Shown piece after piece: positions 20,446 through 32,879 of a stretch of DNA of 64,000 bases. The notes beneath the pieces were generated by a model, which was given only the letters and a program-made list of their open reading frames with translations, was not told where the DNA came from and ran no database searches. The stretch's first letter is position 1. Every line of letters starts with the position of its first letter. A program made the translations under genes and the position numbers. This DNA comes from Ditylenchus dipsaci (Eukaryota > Nematoda > Chromadorea > Rhabditida > Anguinidae). The stretch covers positions 62,001-126,000 of the forward strand of contig SADC01001333.1 in NCBI GenBank assembly GCA_004194705.1, written 5' to 3'.

Positions 20446-20984
20446 AAAAAACCTTTTTACCAAGCTGTGTATTTAAGAAATATATTAAGTTATACTTGGA
20501 TCAGTTTGTAGTCCAAATATATTCCGTTGGCGTGTGTTCTTTGAAAAACACTGCCTAAAGAGGTCCTAAGTGAATGGACGGTACATCATCCCAAACAGGT
20601 CACGCAACACATACGTGTCTTTGCTGGCAAACTCTACGTCTTCGTTAGACCAGAACACTTCCTTAATCAACATTTTAGCTCGGTGTCGATATTAAATATG
20701 AGTCTTTTTAAAGAAAATTTGATTTTTTTGAATTTGCGGTACAGCTAAATTACTGCCAAAATGTTCTTTGGATAATTTTTTATTTGCATTAAAAAGTTTC
20801 AATTCATATTAATTGGTTGAAAAAAGTGCTGTACCACTATAAGTAAGTAATGCAATAATTAAGCTACATAATGTGATGTTGCAGGTTCAGCAACGGTAGA
20901 TTCGACTATAGATGTTCAGAATTTTGAAATATTTTTTGCAGTAATTTAGCTGTCCCCCGTGAATTATCACACGATTATCACACC

Positions 20985-21310
20985 GACTTTTGCATATTTG
21001 TCTCCTGCCGAAAAGTGAAAATTAAAAAATGGAAATTTTCTTAAAAATTGAATTTATAAAAAAAGGAGAATTTGTTTGTCTGAACTAAGATTTCATTTTG
21101 AATTGTTAGGAATCACAGCAGAATCAAACTCCTTGCACAATTTTAGCCCAGAAAACTTTCTTACTTGCAAATATTTCAAAAATTTATAAAAAACGTTTAA
21201 AATTAAAACATGAATTCAAAATTTCGTACTTATAAGCCCAGTGTCCAATGACTGAGAGGAAATTGCATGTTTTTTAACGCGGAAGGGCGTAAACTTTCTT
21301 TTTGTTTCAT
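20985..21310. repeat. Duplicated block, copy 1 (partner 35583-35942)
   Basis: About 330 bp, from ACACCGACTTTTGCATATTT to the AACGCGG-AAGGGC segment, is repeated with small indels at 35583-35942. With the PBDC1 fragment it forms one segmental duplication. Confidence 0.85.
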
Positions 21311-22790
21311 ATAAAAATTTTCTTTTGGTCACGTTTTGTAGCTAAGATTCAGACTACCCAATAAAATTTGTTTCAGCCACGAATCTCTGAAAAAACTTTG
21401 ATAAAAATGAGTTTCCTCTCACTCTGCTTTCACTCTGCCTTTCAGTCATTAGAGTGTTTTGCGTGTATTAGATGGTCAAACGATAGATTCGATTGGATTC
21501 TAAAAATAGCAATTTTCTATCTGGCAGTGAAAGGTGTAACAAGTTGAACAGCTATGGACGGAATTAAGCATTTCCGTTATGGAAAACCTATGCTTATTAT
21601 CAGTAAAATAGCTATAGAAAACATGACCTGCTGAAAAATCTATCAAAAACAGGCTTAAAATGACTAAAAATCAAATATGGAACTAGAAATAAGTAATTTG
21701 GTACTAGAAATAAGTATTTTGGTACTAGAAAAAAGTACCAGCATTAGACACTAGCTATACAATTTTATGCAGAAAATTCTTGGCGTTTTGTCTATTTTCT
21801 ACGGTAAGTTAAATTCAAATTTTGAGGGGCCGTGTTGTGCGACAATGCAACAAGTAAATCATTAATGTCTCGAGAGAAATTTACAATTTAGCAGTCAATT
21901 CCAAATTCTGAACAAGAAAGATACGCTTGTTGATGAGAACGTTAACCATGGATACCTAAATGATATCTTGAAAAAAATCCTTCGAAAAACCCAAAAAAGC
22001 AAAATTTGTTGCAATGTCGCGCGACAATGAGCGAAATTTGTTGCATTCTCGCGCGACAAAAATCGTTTGTTGACAAAATAGTTTTTGATGTTGCTTTGTC
22101 CAGTTGTCGTCGAAAAGAGATACACCCTATTTTATATAACCTTAAAGGAGCATGGCCACCTAAGCAAAAGCAATTGTTGATATTTGAATTCCTGGGGACA
22201 AATCCTACACTATGTTTTTAACGGAATTGTTTGCTGATAGGTGTAATTGTTTTCGGTTGTTTAAATACTGATTCTGCATCAGCACTAGTAATAAGAGCGA
22301 TGAATAAATCCTATCGGGTCTCGCTTCTCCTGTAAAAATCGTGCAGTCGAATTTAAAAAATATTGGAACTTTTTTTTGTGTTTTTGCGCTTAGCATCCTC
22401 CATGTAGACTTCTTTTTCTAACTTTCATCGATGAATTCAAGCGCTTTTGTATCGTTTCTGCCTAAAGAGAGAATGACCGATATAACCGATTTAAATATGA
22501 CGATATATAGACGATATGCATGACCAGTATAGCGCATGACAATAGTTTTTTAACCCTTCTCTAGGGTGCTGAGTACATGTTCCCATTTTTCCATTATTTT
22601 AATTTACTAGTTAAGTGTGCTCGATAATTAGATAAGGAACTCTTCAAGGAACCTCTTAGAGGACCTTGTCATTAGAAACTGCCAGAAGGTCACTGGCGTG
22701 ACCGCAATAACCCGGTAATCTCAACGAACCACAATGTTCCGTAAACCTTTATTTGTTTTCTATACATAAACACCTCACAGTCAACAGACA
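21311..22790. other. Intergenic, no recognised gene
   Basis: Contains TTGTCGCGCGACAA motifs (22010-22070), a partial AAAGGAGCATGGCC foldback tip (22141) and a short minus-strand frame at 22205-22396. None is convincing as a gene. Confidence 0.3.
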
Positions 22791-22792
22791 TA

Positions 22793-23039
22793 TAGGGTGA
22801 GTCATAAAAACTGGTGCGAAAATTGGAAAATTTGGGCAAGGTTTCCCTCACCGCCGGGATTGAGCTTTTTCGTGTTTTATCGTCTCTTAAACGATGTTGA
22901 AAGACAAAGAAAGTGAACGGCACACATTTATTAAGCAATAACAAAGCGAAATTCAACAGGACTATATCCATAGGTTTGTTCAATTGTTTTTCTTCCCGCA
23001 AAAATTTAGAAATTGCACCAGTTTTGATGATTCACCCTG
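22793..23039. mobile_element. Tc1/mariner MITE, TA duplication
   Basis: AGGGTGAGTCATAAAAACTG and the mirrored CAGTTTTGATGATTCACCCT are flanked by TA. Tips of this type are found on mariner-like elements. Confidence 0.8.
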
Positions 23040-23574
23040 TACAGTTGCCAACCAGACATTTTCTACGAATAGTATGAAATGTCGCATCGAGGAAAGTTTT
23101 GTTAGCGCACTATTTGACGGTGCATCGAGATGATCAAACCTTTGCTGATATAAAATCAACCCGATGCGCGTCAACAGGTGAGATGACAAACCTTTCCTCC
23201 ACGTGCATTTTCTACTATTAGTAGACGATATCTGGGGTGGTATTTCAGGTAGGTTAGTAGAGTCAATAGATCAAAAGTTACTCAGCTCTGAGGCAACTGG
23301 CAAACCTAAAACAATAGACATGAAACAAGCAACGCATAAACAAATAACAAAATACCATATTTCCTCTAATAGAGCCCCCGTGGCTTTATTTTTAAATGCC
23401 CCAAAATTGGAAAAAATCTGGTCTGATCTTGATGTTTTCGGGTGAAAATCCAAAATATGAAAAGCGAAATCGGTAGAGCTCGTTGGAATTTAAAAAAAAC
23501 ACAAACAACAGATTTGCAAAATATTTGCACTAGACTGAGATATAAGTCTCCAAGTTGAGTGGCTCTACTAGGAG

Positions 23575-23715
23575 GGGTTGCTTTATTAGAAGGATGGCTC
23601 TATTAGAGGAAATACCGTATTTCCTCTAATTGCCGCCCCCCCCTCTAATTGCCGCCCCCCCCTCCAATTGCCGCCCCCCCCTCTAATTGCCGCCCCCCCC
23701 CCCGTTTTTTTCGAA
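23575..23715. repeat. CCGTATTTCCTCTAAT-family end with C-rich array
   Basis: TACCGTATTTCCTCTAATTG is followed by four CTCTAATTGCCGCCCCCCC-like units. A mirrored fragment GGCTCTATTAGAGGAAATAC lies immediately upstream, and another tip is at 23355. Confidence 0.8.
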
Positions 23716-23863
23716 ACCGTTTTTAACCTTTTTTGCACAATTTTTTGGCGGTTAGTTATTAATAAGAAGATGTGTCCAAGATCATTGTTTGCTGAAGAGG
23801 TATATGTAAGCAGGATGGATAAAATATTCACGTGAACAATAAGTCTACAACAACAAGTCTACC

Positions 23864-24584
23864 TTAAAGGGGGGGAGGCAGACTTTATATACGCATCGCC
23901 CTAGGTCACAGGTTCGACTATCACTGACTGCAGACCTTATTTTTTTTCTCTTTTTATTTACAAGTTTGGTGTCAAAATGTAGCTAACATCCTCATCTTTC
24001 ATTCGAGCTATCATACAGATAAAAAGTTTGCATAAAGCAAGAGCTAAAATTTTAAAAAACATTAAACCGTGTCCAATTCGATGAAATCCTCAATAGAATT
24101 ATCAATCAAGCTATCAATTGTGACCATTTTCAGCTTCACTATCAGCAAATGCTGTAATTTGGAGATTTTTATGCACATGACTGGCTGGTATTGAATTGGA
24201 CATCAGTAAAAGTTTTTAAAATTCTTAGCTCTAACAAAATATTACCTTCTACCTTGTATGATAGCTCAAATGAAATCTCATGATCTTGGCTTTATTCCTG
24301 TATATGAAACGTGTGACTTGTGGAAAAAATGCAGAAATATCAATCAAAGCAGTAGAAGAAAACCCTCAAAAACTATCGATTATCAAAACTCTAGCCTATT
24401 TTTTAGCATACGAATAAGCTACACTAGAAGTGAAACCCTGCGTCGATGGTCTTGTGGGATAGTCAAAAGCCCGAGGATGATTTTTACACGAAATTGTTAA
24501 TAAATTAAAATATATGGTGTGCAGCCGGTGTTAGTCGAACCTGTAACCTACGCGGTGCGGATATTAAGTTTTCCCTCCCTTTAA
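23864..24584. mobile_element. Foldback with tRNA-like sequence in both arms, copy 2
   Basis: TTAAAGGGGGGGAGGC and TTTTCCCTCCCTTTAA tips. The left arm has GTCACAGGTTCGACTATCAC (B box). The right arm is its mirror (GTTAGTCGAACCTGTAACC) at 24530-24550. It is the same tip family as 10714-11082 with a different tRNA-like insert. The middle (24060-24490) has no gene. Confidence 0.75.
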
Positions 24585-24799
24585 TTTGGCTGCCCTGGAC
24601 AAACAATTGGCCTGAAAATTCTGCCCAAAAATCATTAAAAAATTGAAAATAGGATAAAAACTTTCATTGTTGAGTGGTAAATTACTTCAAATTTATGATC
24701 GAAAAATAAGCGCCCCCTTCTATTAGTTGTACATAAGTTCCAGCGTTTTTGGAATTTCAAATTTTATTGGTGTTTCATAAAAGAAACATACATCAACAG

Positions 24800-25270
24800 T
24801 TGCAGATCATTCAGTAATGTAGTCTCCATCGTTATTTACCACTTCCTCCATTTTTCCGGCAATTGTCGATTCCCTTCCGCAAAAGTCACCAGGTCGAGAG
24901 TCAACCTCTTGAAGCCCAATCTTCGAGTTCCTCATTATTTCAAACGTAACTCCGCGCAAATCATTGAAATGCAGAGAAAAGATAGTAGTCACTAGGGGCC
25001 AGATCGGGAGAGTATGGCGGTGCAGTACACTTCCCATCCGAGCTTCAAGAAAGCTTTTTGACAAGTTTAGCCAGTGTGTCTGGCGTTGTCGTGGAGCAGG
25101 ATCACTTGTCCTTGGCTCCAAGCCTTTGCACTTTTCCCATAGCCGCAAGTGACGGAATGGTCATTGCATTGCTGTCCATCTCTCAGCCAATTCCGAGTTG
25201 TTGACGCCATCCTCCTTCAAAAGAGACTCGCAGACGGTCCTCATCAAAACTCGACTGGACTGCGGAGCCA
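24800..25270 (-). pseudogene. mariner transposase remnant
   Basis: The minus strand reads NLSKSFLEARMGSVLH, FNDLRGVTFEIM, DSRPGDFCGRE and EEVVNNDGDYITE. This is the C-terminal third of a mariner transposase (LRGVTF, SRPGDF and NNGDYI motifs). Frame breaks upstream destroy the HDNARPH region. Flanks are too decayed to assign ends. Confidence 0.75.
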
Positions 25271-25989
25271 AAGCGTCTTCAAGGTGGCCCTTTTGCGGCA
25301 AACTCACGGCCAGTGCTTTTTGCACCTCTTACAAGCGCAAAACCAAGCAGCTTGTGCGCTTTTGGCCTACAAAAAGAAGAAGGTGTCGAAGCTGATTTTT
25401 TGCTCAAAAATCCATTCAATATGCCTCCTGGGTTAAAAATTAAGCACACAAGGGAACGCGAAGGCGTCAACTAACAGCAATCAGGGCTTTCGGTAATAAA
25501 TAGCACAAATCAAACTAACCTTCGCTTTTCGGGCAGTGTCTCCTGCAAGATCGCCACTGTTTCGGTGGCTCGGCGCTGGTCTGGACGTCGGCTGGCCGGA
25601 ACAGAGATTTTCTCTTCTTGTGCTCCGGGGCTGACGAGCCCGTGGAATGGAGGAGGTGGGCGCTTAATAGAAGCGCCTTTCGGCTAGAACAGAATAAAAT
25701 TGCTGAATAAACAGCTAAATCAATACGCAATAAATTGCTGTGAAAGCTTTATTTTCTTCTAATTCTAGTTTTAACAATTTTTTGCCGACTGAAAGATCCT
25801 TGTGGCTCTGGTGGCTGCCTCTCTGGCCTGCAGTCATAGACTGTAGTCCAGAGAAGCAGACGCACAAGCCCTACAACAACAAAGGAAAAGCTGTAATTAT
25901 TTCTCCTGCATGCCTGAGAAAAGAAGTTGCGGCACGCAGGGGGACAGGCACGCCTCATTGCGTCGAAGACGCAACACCAGAAGCACTTT

Positions 25990-26280
25990 CCTTCGAAGCA
26001 AATCCTCCAACGAGCAGCCCTTGACACACCGGAGTTGATCGACAAACCGGAGAAACCTCGCTCAGGAACTTGGGAAGTCGCGGGAATCACGAGCAAATCG
26101 AATGCCAGTTTGGTGAGCCGAGGCAATTGAAAAAAAGTTCAAGTAGTTCACTTGATCCCTCGCTCTTCCTCGGCCTCTTGCTTGAAGTTGATGGCGTATT
26201 CCCTGGCACCTTCCGTTTGTTGTCTTCTCTCGGTATTTCTTGTACTTCCTGGCTCATGGCGACTTGCTTTACTGAAGAAA
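25990..26280 (-). pseudogene. hAT transposase C-terminal remnant
   Basis: The minus strand reads PRLTKLAFDLLVIPATSQVP then ERGFSGL, the hAT dimerisation domain (LA-DLL-IPATS-ERVFS). Upstream MSQEVQEIPREDNKRKVPGN looks like an N-terminal exon. No matching ends were found. Confidence 0.65.
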
Positions 26281-26519
26281 AAGTATAATTTTGGTTAGGA
26301 ATTCTTTGGGAGGGAATGGGCTATTGGATATTTTAGATTTGGAATCGAAGGAATTGGACCAACGATGAGACGTAAAGAAGGAAAGAAAATCTTTTTAAGT
26401 TTTGCGGGATTTCAGATTATCCATTTTTGCGGATTTTGGCGTATGGTTTTTCGAAACAACAAAACAGAAGATTTAGAACAAGGAAACAAGTATGTTTCGA
26501 CCACAAGCCAAAAAAAATC

Positions 26520-26795
26520 CGCAAAAGCATATTGACATTCGCCATGAAAACATCGAAAAACATCCGGACATTTGCTGACATCCGCCATGAAAACATCCGA
26601 AAAAACATCCGTACATCCGCTGACATCCGACCTAAAAATTTTGACATCCAACATCCACATCCGGCCAAAAAAATTTTTGACATCCACATCCGACCCAAAA
26701 TTTTTTGACATCCAACATCCACATCCGCCGGATGTGGATGTTTCGGATGTACACATCCACATCCGGATGTATCTTCCGGATGTTTTTAAAGCCCT
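26520..26795. repeat. Terminal array of ACATCCG units ending in a hAT-like tip
   Basis: Variable ACATCCGCCATGAAA, GACATCCACATCCG and GGATGTGGATG units end at TTTTTAAAGCCCTG (26782-26795), the complement of a hAT-like CAGGGCTTTAAAAA start. I cannot place the partner end. Confidence 0.6.
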
Positions 26796-27126
26796 GATCA
26801 TTACACCAGAAGAGTCACTGTGCAAAACTGCGTCGTTCTGCGTTTACAGAATTTCGAAATTCATCCCTGACACAAAGTTCTGGCCGTTAAGTAACGTCGG
26901 AATTACTTGACTCACCTTGTATATCGATGGATGACCAGAGCATATACTAACCCAAGAGTGTACTGATATCGGCAGGAGAAGCTTGGGGAAATTCAAAATG
27001 GGGAGATTCGCCATTTGCAATATTTGGCAAATGTTCACCGAATATTGCAAATAACTTTTTCTAATTTATATCTCTGCAAACTTCTCCTACTCTGCACATC
27101 AGGCCTCCAACCACAGCTAATTTTAA

Positions 27127-27326
27127 CCAGTGGTACGCCACAAAGTGCCACTGGATTGCCACTAATCACCACTGGATTGCCACCAAAGTTGTCAAATCCA
27201 GTAGTAATCCAGTAGATTACCACTGGATTAGACGGAATCCAGTGGATTACCACTGGATCAAATAACTAAGTGGCATTCCAGTGGCACTCAGTGCATTTCA
27301 CTGGCACTTTGTGGCGTACCACTGGA
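27127..27326. repeat. Foldback built of CCAGTGG/CCACTGG units
   Basis: CCAGTGGTACGCCACAAAGT is mirrored by ACTTTGTGGCGTACCACTGG. The core is a run of short palindromic ATCCAGTGGATTACCACTGG units. A related array lies at 35050-35190. Confidence 0.8.
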
Positions 27327-28176
27327 TCAAACTGACGTAGCTTGGTCCTCAGGATATGGTCTTTTTATAATTGGAAACGCATGCTGCGGTTTTTAAACTG
27401 GGGTTTTCTTTAATATTAAATTATGGTTGACCAAGCAGGCTTTATTAAATTTGTTGAAATCTTGCATACCGTATTTTCTCCAATAAGTCAGCAACTAAAT
27501 TTCATTTTTTGCAAGGCTTGAAGAGTTTATTTAATTTTAACAATTTATTCCTTATTTGGCCATCTTTTTTGGAACGCGACATCTCATGTAAAATTATGTC
27601 AGGGTGACATATCAGTAAAAAACAGGGTGATAACTTCAGCATTTTTTATGGTTCTAAAGGACCATAGCCATCGCCGACAACGAAAATTTGAAATGTTTGA
27701 ATTCGCGCGGAACAGTTCTCTTTCGTCTCGCACTGTACTCTTTCGGGTAAAAGGACGTTTCGCCCCCTTTTGGACAAATGTCCAAAAGGGGGCGAACCGC
27801 TAATTTTGCCTTGGTCCCCCCCCCGTTGATTTTTTTTTCAGTCTAATGGCGCAAGAAACCGTGCCATAAAACGTTTTCCCTCATTTTTTACCGGAAAGTT
27901 GGATCACATATCGAAACAGAAGTATTTCTAAATCTTTTTGAATAAAAAAAATTGAATTTATCAAAAAAATTTGTCACCCACCCCTTGGGTGTAGATGGTC
28001 TTTTTAGGGTATTTTTGACCAAATTTTAAACTCTTTTTAAGCAAAATCTAGATAAAAATGCTAGATTTTGAACAGGTTTTTACTTTCTGGGGCCTACCGC
28101 ATAAATAAACTCTGGTATGCGTATGTTTTTTGCATCCAGAGTCATTTTCGAGTGATTTGTGTCTCAGGTATGTGTG

Positions 28177-28262
28177 TGTGCGCATCTCAACCCCAAGCAA
28201 CCAAGCCCCCTGCGCCCCGAAGGGGGCGCAGGAGGCTTGGTTAGTTAGAGATGCGCGCACTC
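28177..28262. repeat. GC-rich perfect hairpin
   Basis: CCAAGCCCCCTGCGCCCC is mirrored by GGGGGCGCAGGAGGCTTGG around a GAA loop, with an outer stem GTGCGCATCTC/GAGATGCGCGCAC. It stands out in an AT-rich neighbourhood. Confidence 0.7.
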
Positions 28263-28715
28263 ACTTACCTTAGACATGATTCCGAGCAAGACTCTGATCA
28301 AAAATACATTCAGAGAGCCTTTTTGCCCAGCTCCAGCAAGAAAAACGTGGTTAATCACCCAAAAATGGGTGCGTAGTCGTTTCGCAAATTTTGACATTTG
28401 CCAAATTTTGAATTGATTTGAATTCAAATCTCGAGACAAGTTTCGAAGGCCAACACAGATAATCAAGCTATGGACGTCGTGTAGGCTATACCTTTTGTCT
28501 TTCAAGGTTATTATTGTTTTGTATGTTGCAGCTCGATCAAGTTGAAACATTTCGGGCAGATGAAAGCAGTTAGGCGATGAATATGGGAGAGAGTGATGCC
28601 AAGAAGTGAAGATGCAAGCCGAGCACAGTCACAAACTATATTCGAAAAGGTTGGTTGTTTAATGATTAATTTTATACAACTTGAGTGGTAGTTCTCTTAG
28701 TTCTAAGAGAAGGCC

Positions 28716-29390
28716 TTGCAGATGTCGCAAGCTAAAGTAGAAGACGTGTTGGACCAGGCCTCCGTCAACATTGAGTTCGGCTCGTATGAGGAAAAGCGTC
28801 AGCAGCTGTTCCGTCATCGACGCGAGATAGTTTTGGTGGTAGAGTATCCATTCGACTTACCGAATGTGTTCAAAGTCACCAAGGTATCCGCCGAGAGGTA
28901 CATGAGACACATGAAAAAAATTAAATGTTGTCATTCGTTCTTCGATTTAGATGGGAACTCGTGTCGGATCGTGCTGCTGGAGTCGTGGTGATGTAAAGCG
29001 GCAGTGATCTTTCCATTGGAGCTAGATGCAAGTATCTGCACATGGATGCGACATTTGACGTATGCTCGCCTGATTTTGGGCAATTGCTCACGATACATGG
29101 ATTTGTAAGTCTTCTGTTTAATCGATTTCTTGTATTTCTTGAAATCAGCTGCCGGTGAAAACAGACGACGTACTCAAGCCAAGAAGGGAATGGATGGTCA
29201 TTGCATGCGCTCTGATGAAGCAGACGACGACGAAAATCGTGCTCAATGTGGTGGTGGGTGGAAGCCACTCGGACTGGTCCCAGCGTATAAGAAAGTCTTT
29301 ATGGACTTCGAGCAAGTGGAAGTAAAAGCGGCGATGGGAATTCTCGGGGCGAATGTAAGCTTTCCCTATTGTTGGAGTTAGTGAATTTGT
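28716..29390 (+). pseudogene. Second MULE transposase, decayed
   Basis: Reads SAERYMRHMKK, then MDATFDVCSPDFGQLLTIHG (29042-29104), which holds the first catalytic Asp motif. PVKTDDVLKPRREW follows, then AYKKVFMDFEQVEVKAAMGI (29284-29350) with the second Asp in MDFEQ. Frame changes separate the blocks and the Glu block is absent. It is a different, older lineage from the element at 6230-9528. Confidence 0.7.
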
Positions 29391-30447
29391 GTGTTTTAGA
29401 GCATGAGTAATATATAGATTCGAAGGGTTAAAAAATAAGCGTTTTTTTTTCATTTACGACCTAAATATGAACTTTTCCAAATTATTAAGTGCAGTAGGAT
29501 CCAGGAAAATTGAATTCAAAACGATACATAGAGAGATAAGATTCAGGGCGACATTCTAATGAAAATATTGTAAAAATGTTACGACAAAAACCCCTAAAAG
29601 CAAGTGAAGTCATGGATTTCGAATATGTGAAAGTTGACCAGTACTCAATAAGTCGTCTCAAATACATTCTCAATTGGATTGTGATACACACTCTCACTGA
29701 ATTTTGGTGAAAAAAACCCCAGTAAAAAGCGTAAGGAACTTGTGCTTTTAAGAACAAAAATGCGACAAGGTCGTCCTTTCAAGTCCTCCATTCAACGAAT
29801 TTCGGGATCGGGATTTTGGGAATCGATCGAGCCGGATTTCGGGACGGGATGCTGTTTCAAAATCAGCTCGGGCGCAATCAGGATCACGACGGCGTCCCGT
29901 CCCGTTTCTATCTCTACTCCTATTACTTCGGGTTTTAAATTTAAATATGCATGTTCAAGATTTCAATGAAAAGACAATGAAAATGTCCCTACATGGTATA
30001 TTGAAATATTAGATGGTCCAATAGTGTGAGAAAACAAGTAATGAAATAAATAAAAATTAAGTCATAATGTGACCCGAAAAGTAACATTTTTACAACCCTG
30101 GTGGTGCTTCATACAGCCAAGCCTCGATTCGACAGCTACCCTAGCGCTAAATTTTTACCTTTGTGCTCACTTTTGTAAAATTTTACTCATTCTTTTTAGA
30201 CAGTCTGGTCACGAAAAACGCAAAAATTTCGATTTTACCAATAGTTTCTCGAAAAGAATTTTTTCATTTTTTCATCTCTATTTTAAGGTCAGCTATCATT
30301 AAAAAGAGTAGCTGATGTTTTCAATTGATAAAAAATTTTAGGTTTTGAAGAACAACCGGCAAAATCGGAATTAGTGAATACTTTCAAAATTGAGGTAAAA
30401 TGTGTTAAATCCTATGCGGAAAGAATCATAATGGGTTCGTTTTATGC
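29391..30447. other. Intergenic, no recognised gene
   Basis: A short TTTCGGGATCGGGATT-type repeat lies at 29795-29925, possibly a lone transposon end. Nothing else was recognised. Confidence 0.3.
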
Positions 30448-30731
30448 ATAGTACGCAAAACCTATAAAATGACAATTTTCTGACAATTTTTCTGGCGTTT
30501 TGAACATATAAAATTTACTTGTAAATTTTATAGGTATTTTTATAGGTTTTTTATAGGTGTTTTATAGGTTTTTGTAGGTTTCGTTGCTTCATTATATTTT
30601 CTCTGTTTTACTCTATTTTTTTCTCGTTTCTTAACCCTTTTATCGGCTGACAGTGATAACAGTGCATTGTGTGATGTCCTAAGTTATAGAAATTTAATCA
30701 ACAAATCTTCACTACGATAAACAACAATGAA

Positions 30732-31880
30732 CTAATCGTAAATCATTTTTCTTAACATAATCAGGTTTGCTATGCTCTTTGGTTCCAGTTTGTTTCTTGT
30801 GTAATCGTTGATACTTGACCGAAGCTCTTTGAATGCCCGTTCACTGGCAGAACTATTCACTTGCATGGCTAAAATTAAAGGAACCAAGGGAGCGAGGAGC
30901 GAGAACATAAAAAAATAACATCATAAAGCCTTTTGTATTGGTACCTTACTTAAATCCAGGCACTTTACTGCAGACGTCCTTAAGCTGTGAATGGGTGAAA
31001 GGATCAAAAAATGCACCGCAAACAGCCAACTTCTTATTGATTGAACATGATGGTGTGAAAAGCCAGTCCTGGGTGGATAAATATCCTATTTCCCTAGTGA
31101 AGCGTTCCATAGCAGTCTGAGCCATTGCAACTGAGTAGGCGGAATTACCTTCACCTGCTTGGTTTGCTGCGAACATTTTGTTTGATGCTAACATTGCGAA
31201 CATTTCTAGTAGTCTTGTGGAAGCCTACTAGCAGTAGAGTTAAAGTGAGGACAAAGTCATTTAATTCCCTAATAGTGCAAATATGGAACAATTATAGGAA
31301 ATTTAATACCAATTGTGATCTATAAACGTGCTGTGACGGCCAAGTAGTCCACACCTTTCTTTGCAAAATCTAAGGTTATAGCACCACCATTCTGTTTAAT
31401 TGGTCCAGCAACTGTATTTTGGCTGTATGCATGGAATAAGTAATTCGCCTGCTCATTGTATTGGATGACGGCAACAGATTCCGAGCCGGTATTGTGTGGC
31501 TAATGACATAGTTTTGAATTCTAAATTCCGTTGTAATAGTGATAACTTAGATTAGGACTTTCGTTAACTTTTGAAAGTCATCGAGGAAGGACACAAAAGG
31601 TTTGTCTGAAAGGACGCTGAATAGTTGACAAGAACACACAACAAACTTTTGCAATGCTTCTGCAAGACTAGCGTCAGACAGCGGTCTTACATTATTGTGA
31701 TTGTCTGCGTGATACCTAAATGAAAGTGTAAAGATTTATATTGCAGCCTATATTGAAAAAGTCTACTTCAAAGAAGTAACACCCGCTTTAGTGAGAGTTT
31801 CACAGCATCGCATGCAAATTACCCAATCTGTGTTCTTGCCATTTTCGAAAAGGAGATCAAATAAATAACCGTATTTCTTG
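30732..31880 (-). pseudogene. hAT transposase with BED zinc finger
   Basis: The minus-strand order is as follows. A BED-type finger FDLLFENGKNTDWVICMRCC (about 31850) runs on across an intron to RYHADNHN. LQKFVVCSCQLFSVL follows, then GGAITLDFAKKGVDYLAVTA (about 31370) where hAT proteins have their first acidic catalytic block. The dimerisation domain reads NSSASERAFKELRSS and ends RKMIYD* (stop 30732-30734). It is shorter than an intact hAT transposase (about 600 residues), and its 5' end is disrupted by the 31911-32297 MITE, so it is probably non-functional. Confidence 0.75.
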
Positions 31881-31910
31881 CTTTTTGTCCACGGTTTACT
31901 GGTATGTTAC

Positions 31911-32297
31911 CATAGTGGGTCACCTGTCCTCCGGGCCCGTCCCGTCCGGACAGTCTAACAGTTGGCCAATCAAGTCTGAACGGTACTTTTTTAAACATGA
32001 GCTACCTTGTTCTTATGCGAAAAACAGATCGACCGTCCTTGTCCGTCCGTTTTGGTAGTCGACCCACAGCCACCGTCCGAAAAAAATGTTTTTTTCGAAA
32101 AAACGACAATTTTTAGGACGGTGGCGGCCGGTCGATTGAAAAAGGTGGACGGGCATGGACGGTCGCTGTGCTTTTGGCATTAGAACATGTTAGTTTATGT
32201 TCTAGAAAGAAGACCGTCCATATTTGCTAACCCAATTGCTAGACCGTCCGGACGGGGACGGCCGCGGCCCGTCTTCGTCGGACGGCGCCCCACTATG
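31911..32297. mobile_element. hAT-type MITE, CATAGTGGG tips
   Basis: CATAGTGGGTCACC and the complement of CATAGTGGGGCGCCGTCC form the ends. ATGTT-AC / ATGTTTAC flanks fit an 8-bp TSD that lost one base. GGACGG-rich arms link it to the DIM1-intron MITE at 1858-2243. Confidence 0.75.
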
Positions 32298-32879
32298 ATG
32301 TTTACTAGGATCAAATTGGACCGAAAAAGATAAAAATCAATAAATATAAAGAAAAGCATGATAGTTACGTTAGAGCGTCTATCTTTTAAATAGTTTTCGC
32401 CCTCTTCATAGCTGTTCGTCCTGCTCAATTCCCCTGCTCGCCAATATCACTCATCATGAATGGATAAATGCTTAACATAACTACGATATAACGTGACTTT
32501 AGATGCAAATTATAAGTAAAACAGTGAAGATACAATGAAACAACGAAACCTACAAAAACCTATAAAACACCTATAAAAAACCTATAAAAATACCTATAAA
32601 ATTTACAAGTAAATTTATATCTTCAAAACGCCAGAAAAATTGTCAGAAAATTGTCATTTTATAGGTTTTGCGTACTATGGTTTTATGCAGGATTGACTGT
32701 AATGACTGGTCAAAAATTTATCTCATCATGTAAAGGAAAAATAAGCCATCAACCTCTAAAAGACCGATGCCCTAAGCATAATTTAAAAAAAAATAGCATG
32801 CCAACTTATTAGATGACATATGCCAAGCAGGCTTCGATCAAGAAAAAAACTCCAAGCAACCAGTCATGTAAAGTCAAAA

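Larger units (their letters stand above)
30448..32679. mobile_element. hAT element with TATAGGTTTTT terminal arrays, 8-bp TSD
   Basis: A perfect GTTTTATG duplication (30440-30447, 32680-32687) flanks about 155-bp inverted termini starting CATAGTACGCAAAACC. Each contains TGACAATTTTTCTGGCG and then four to five TATAGGTTTTT units, mirrored at the other end (32550-32615). It encodes a minus-strand transposase and has a nested MITE (31911-32297). Confidence 0.92.

Noticed and set aside
25486..26795. hAT element between two CAGGGCTTT-like tips
   Set aside because: The 8-bp flanks (ACAGCAAT and ATCATTAC) do not match, so the two tips are not a pair.
26412..26910. Overlapping frames of 93-137 residues on both strands
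   Set aside because: All fall in the ACATCCG repeat array; low-complexity translation.
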